Assembly (NCBI GenBank): GCA_947474415.1
Contig: CANJKD010000183.1
Span: 1 to 5,842 of the forward strand
Source of the DNA: Burkholderiales bacterium
Lineage (GTDB): Bacteria > Pseudomonadota > Gammaproteobacteria > Burkholderiales > Burkholderiaceae_C
DNA: 5,842 nt
Reading direction: 5' to 3'
The notes under the pieces were generated by a model. It made no database searches. It was not told the DNA's origin and saw only the letters and a list, made by a program, of their open reading frames with translations. Shown piece after piece: positions 4,962 through 5,842 of this stretch (the first letter of the stretch is position 1; every line of letters begins with the position of its first letter). The translations under genes were made by a program, and so were the position numbers.

Positions 4962-5842
4962 ATGCAAAGACGCGTGGTGAAGTGGTGTGCGGCCCGCTGC
5001 TCGAAACGAACGGGTGCATCAAGCAATCGGCGCCGCTCGCGCACGGCGAAGCCACCTGATAGACGACCTCGTCGTTCTTGAGAAACAACAGGGCGCCGTC
5101 GTCCACGTAGAAGCCGACCGAATCGCCGTCGACAAAAGGCCAGAACCTCAGCGGGTTGTCGAATCGACCACTGAACCCCTTGCCGATGACCATCAGCACA
5201 TCGCCGGCCTGCCCGGCCACATCACCGTCACGGCTGAGCCAGAGTTGGTAGCCAGCGTCCTCTGGCGTGTTGGCCTCGGCAGCGAGAGAGAGCCCGATGC
5301 GAACTGAGCCGAGTCCGGCATCGATCGGAACATGGAGCCCGGTGCCCGGCTTGAAACCCATCGCGGCGGCATATTGTGGCTGCGACCAACTGCCGGACAC
5401 CGCGTTGGCAACGGGTGTGGCAGGTGCGAACGCGATGCGCGTGGCGCTCGACGCACGCGCGCGAGTCTTGCGGATCGCGAACGAGTGCAGGTCGAAGCGA
5501 CCGGTGTTGAGGAAGTCACTTGGCGACATCGCCATGCGCTGCGCATCGCAAAGCTCCTGGCCGGCCGCATTGGTCAGCGTCGGGCAACTGGCGGTGGGGC
5601 CGATGATGAAACCCACGATGGCAACGTTGCGCAGTGCCTGCTCGATACCCACGCAGTCGTACTTGACGTTGATGCCTCGCCCCAGGCAGGTCCAGCGAGC
5701 TTCCTCCGAGGCCTTCAGCGTGAAGCTGAAGTCCTTCGCGATGCCCGGCGCCATGTTGTCGATCTCGTACTCAGGCAGCCAATCCCCGGTCAGGATGTAG
5801 TCGCTCTGGCGGGTGCAGTTCTCCCCCGTCTCAGGGTTCGGC
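4957..5842 (-). CDS. Unknown protein, probably exported and disulfide-bonded, C-terminal part; runs off the right edge
   Basis: The frame is open from the right edge to a TGA at 4959-4957, giving 294 visible residues; the N-terminus and any signal peptide lie outside the window. The first ATG inside (5754) is probably internal, because the coding pattern continues past it with NPETGENC and TGDWLPEYEIDNMAPG. Seven cysteines are visible, including WTC and YDC in the first part and a C-terminal PCASGADC loop, which suggests an exported protein with disulfides. The composition is beta-strand-like, with alternating hydrophobic residues and many Gly, Ser and Asp. The C-terminal stretch DGDSVGFYVDDGALLFLKND (238-257 of the visible part) resembles the later strands of SPRY/concanavalin-A-like beta-sandwiches, where 'GDxIGxxxDxxxxxxxFxKNG' is common. 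That match is by eye only. I do not recognise the family. Its stop lies 8 nt before the acyltransferase GTG, so it may be co-transcribed. Adhesin, glycan-binding or cell-envelope roles are possible but unproven. Confidence 0.75.
   Translation of the reverse strand, partial: PNPETGENCTRQSDYILTGDWLPEYEIDNMAPGIAKDFSFTLKASEEARWTCLGRGINVKYDCVGIEQALRNVAIVGFIIGPTASCPTLTNAAGQELCDAQRMAMSPSDFLNTGRFDLHSFAIRKTRARASSATRIAFAPATPVANAVSGSWSQPQYAAAMGFKPGTGLHVPIDAGLGSVRIGLSLAAEANTPEDAGYQLWLSRDGDVAGQAGDVLMVIGKGFSGRFDNPLRFWPFVDGDSVGFYVDDGALLFLKNDEVVYQVASPCASGADCLMHPFVSSSGPHTTSPRVFAY

Noticed and set aside
4290..4967. Apparent 226-residue N-terminal extension of the aminotransferase
   Set aside because: It overlaps the acyltransferase gene in another frame, is Arg/Pro-rich and has no domain. 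The real start at 4289 opens directly into family-typical sequence.

Overview
The window is a tightly packed run of six co-directional genes, all on the minus strand, so it reads from the right edge (5842) towards the left edge (1). G+C is high, roughly two-thirds by eye, with strong G/C preference at third codon positions. Together with the gene types this suggests a high-GC proteobacterium, perhaps a betaproteobacterium of the Burkholderiales. That placement is an inference from composition only. No RNA gene, insertion sequence, CRISPR array, obvious promoter or terminator is visible.

Layout in transcription order: (1) 5842-4957, C-terminal part of a cysteine-containing, probably exported protein of unknown function, N-terminus outside the window; (2) 4948-4286, a serine-acetyltransferase-like left-handed beta-helix acyltransferase with a GTG start; (3) 4289-2892, a PLP enzyme of the glutamate-1-semialdehyde aminomutase/class III aminotransferase family with an unusual cysteine cluster; (4) 2883-2077, a short-chain dehydrogenase resembling the Campylobacter flagellin-modification protein PtmA; (5) 2054-819, a multi-spanning membrane protein of the Wzx/polysaccharide flippase type; (6) 822-1, the N-terminal 274 residues of a possible surface-polysaccharide (capsule-type) biosynthesis protein, C-terminus outside the window. 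Junctions are minimal: 8 nt, 4-nt overlap, 8 nt, 22 nt and 4-nt overlap. This argues for one polycistronic unit with translational coupling.

Functionally, genes 2-6 look like part of a surface-glycan locus (O-antigen, capsule or flagellin glycan). The aminotransferase, oxidoreductase and acyltransferase would make an amino- and possibly N-acylated precursor. The flippase would export a lipid-linked unit, and the last gene may act in assembly. No glycosyltransferase, nucleotidyltransferase or polymerase lies inside the window, so the product cannot be named. The most distinctive elements are the cysteine-bearing insertion and altered active-site segments of the HemL-like enzyme, its pairing with a PtmA-type SDR, and the exported-looking protein directly upstream of the glycan genes.
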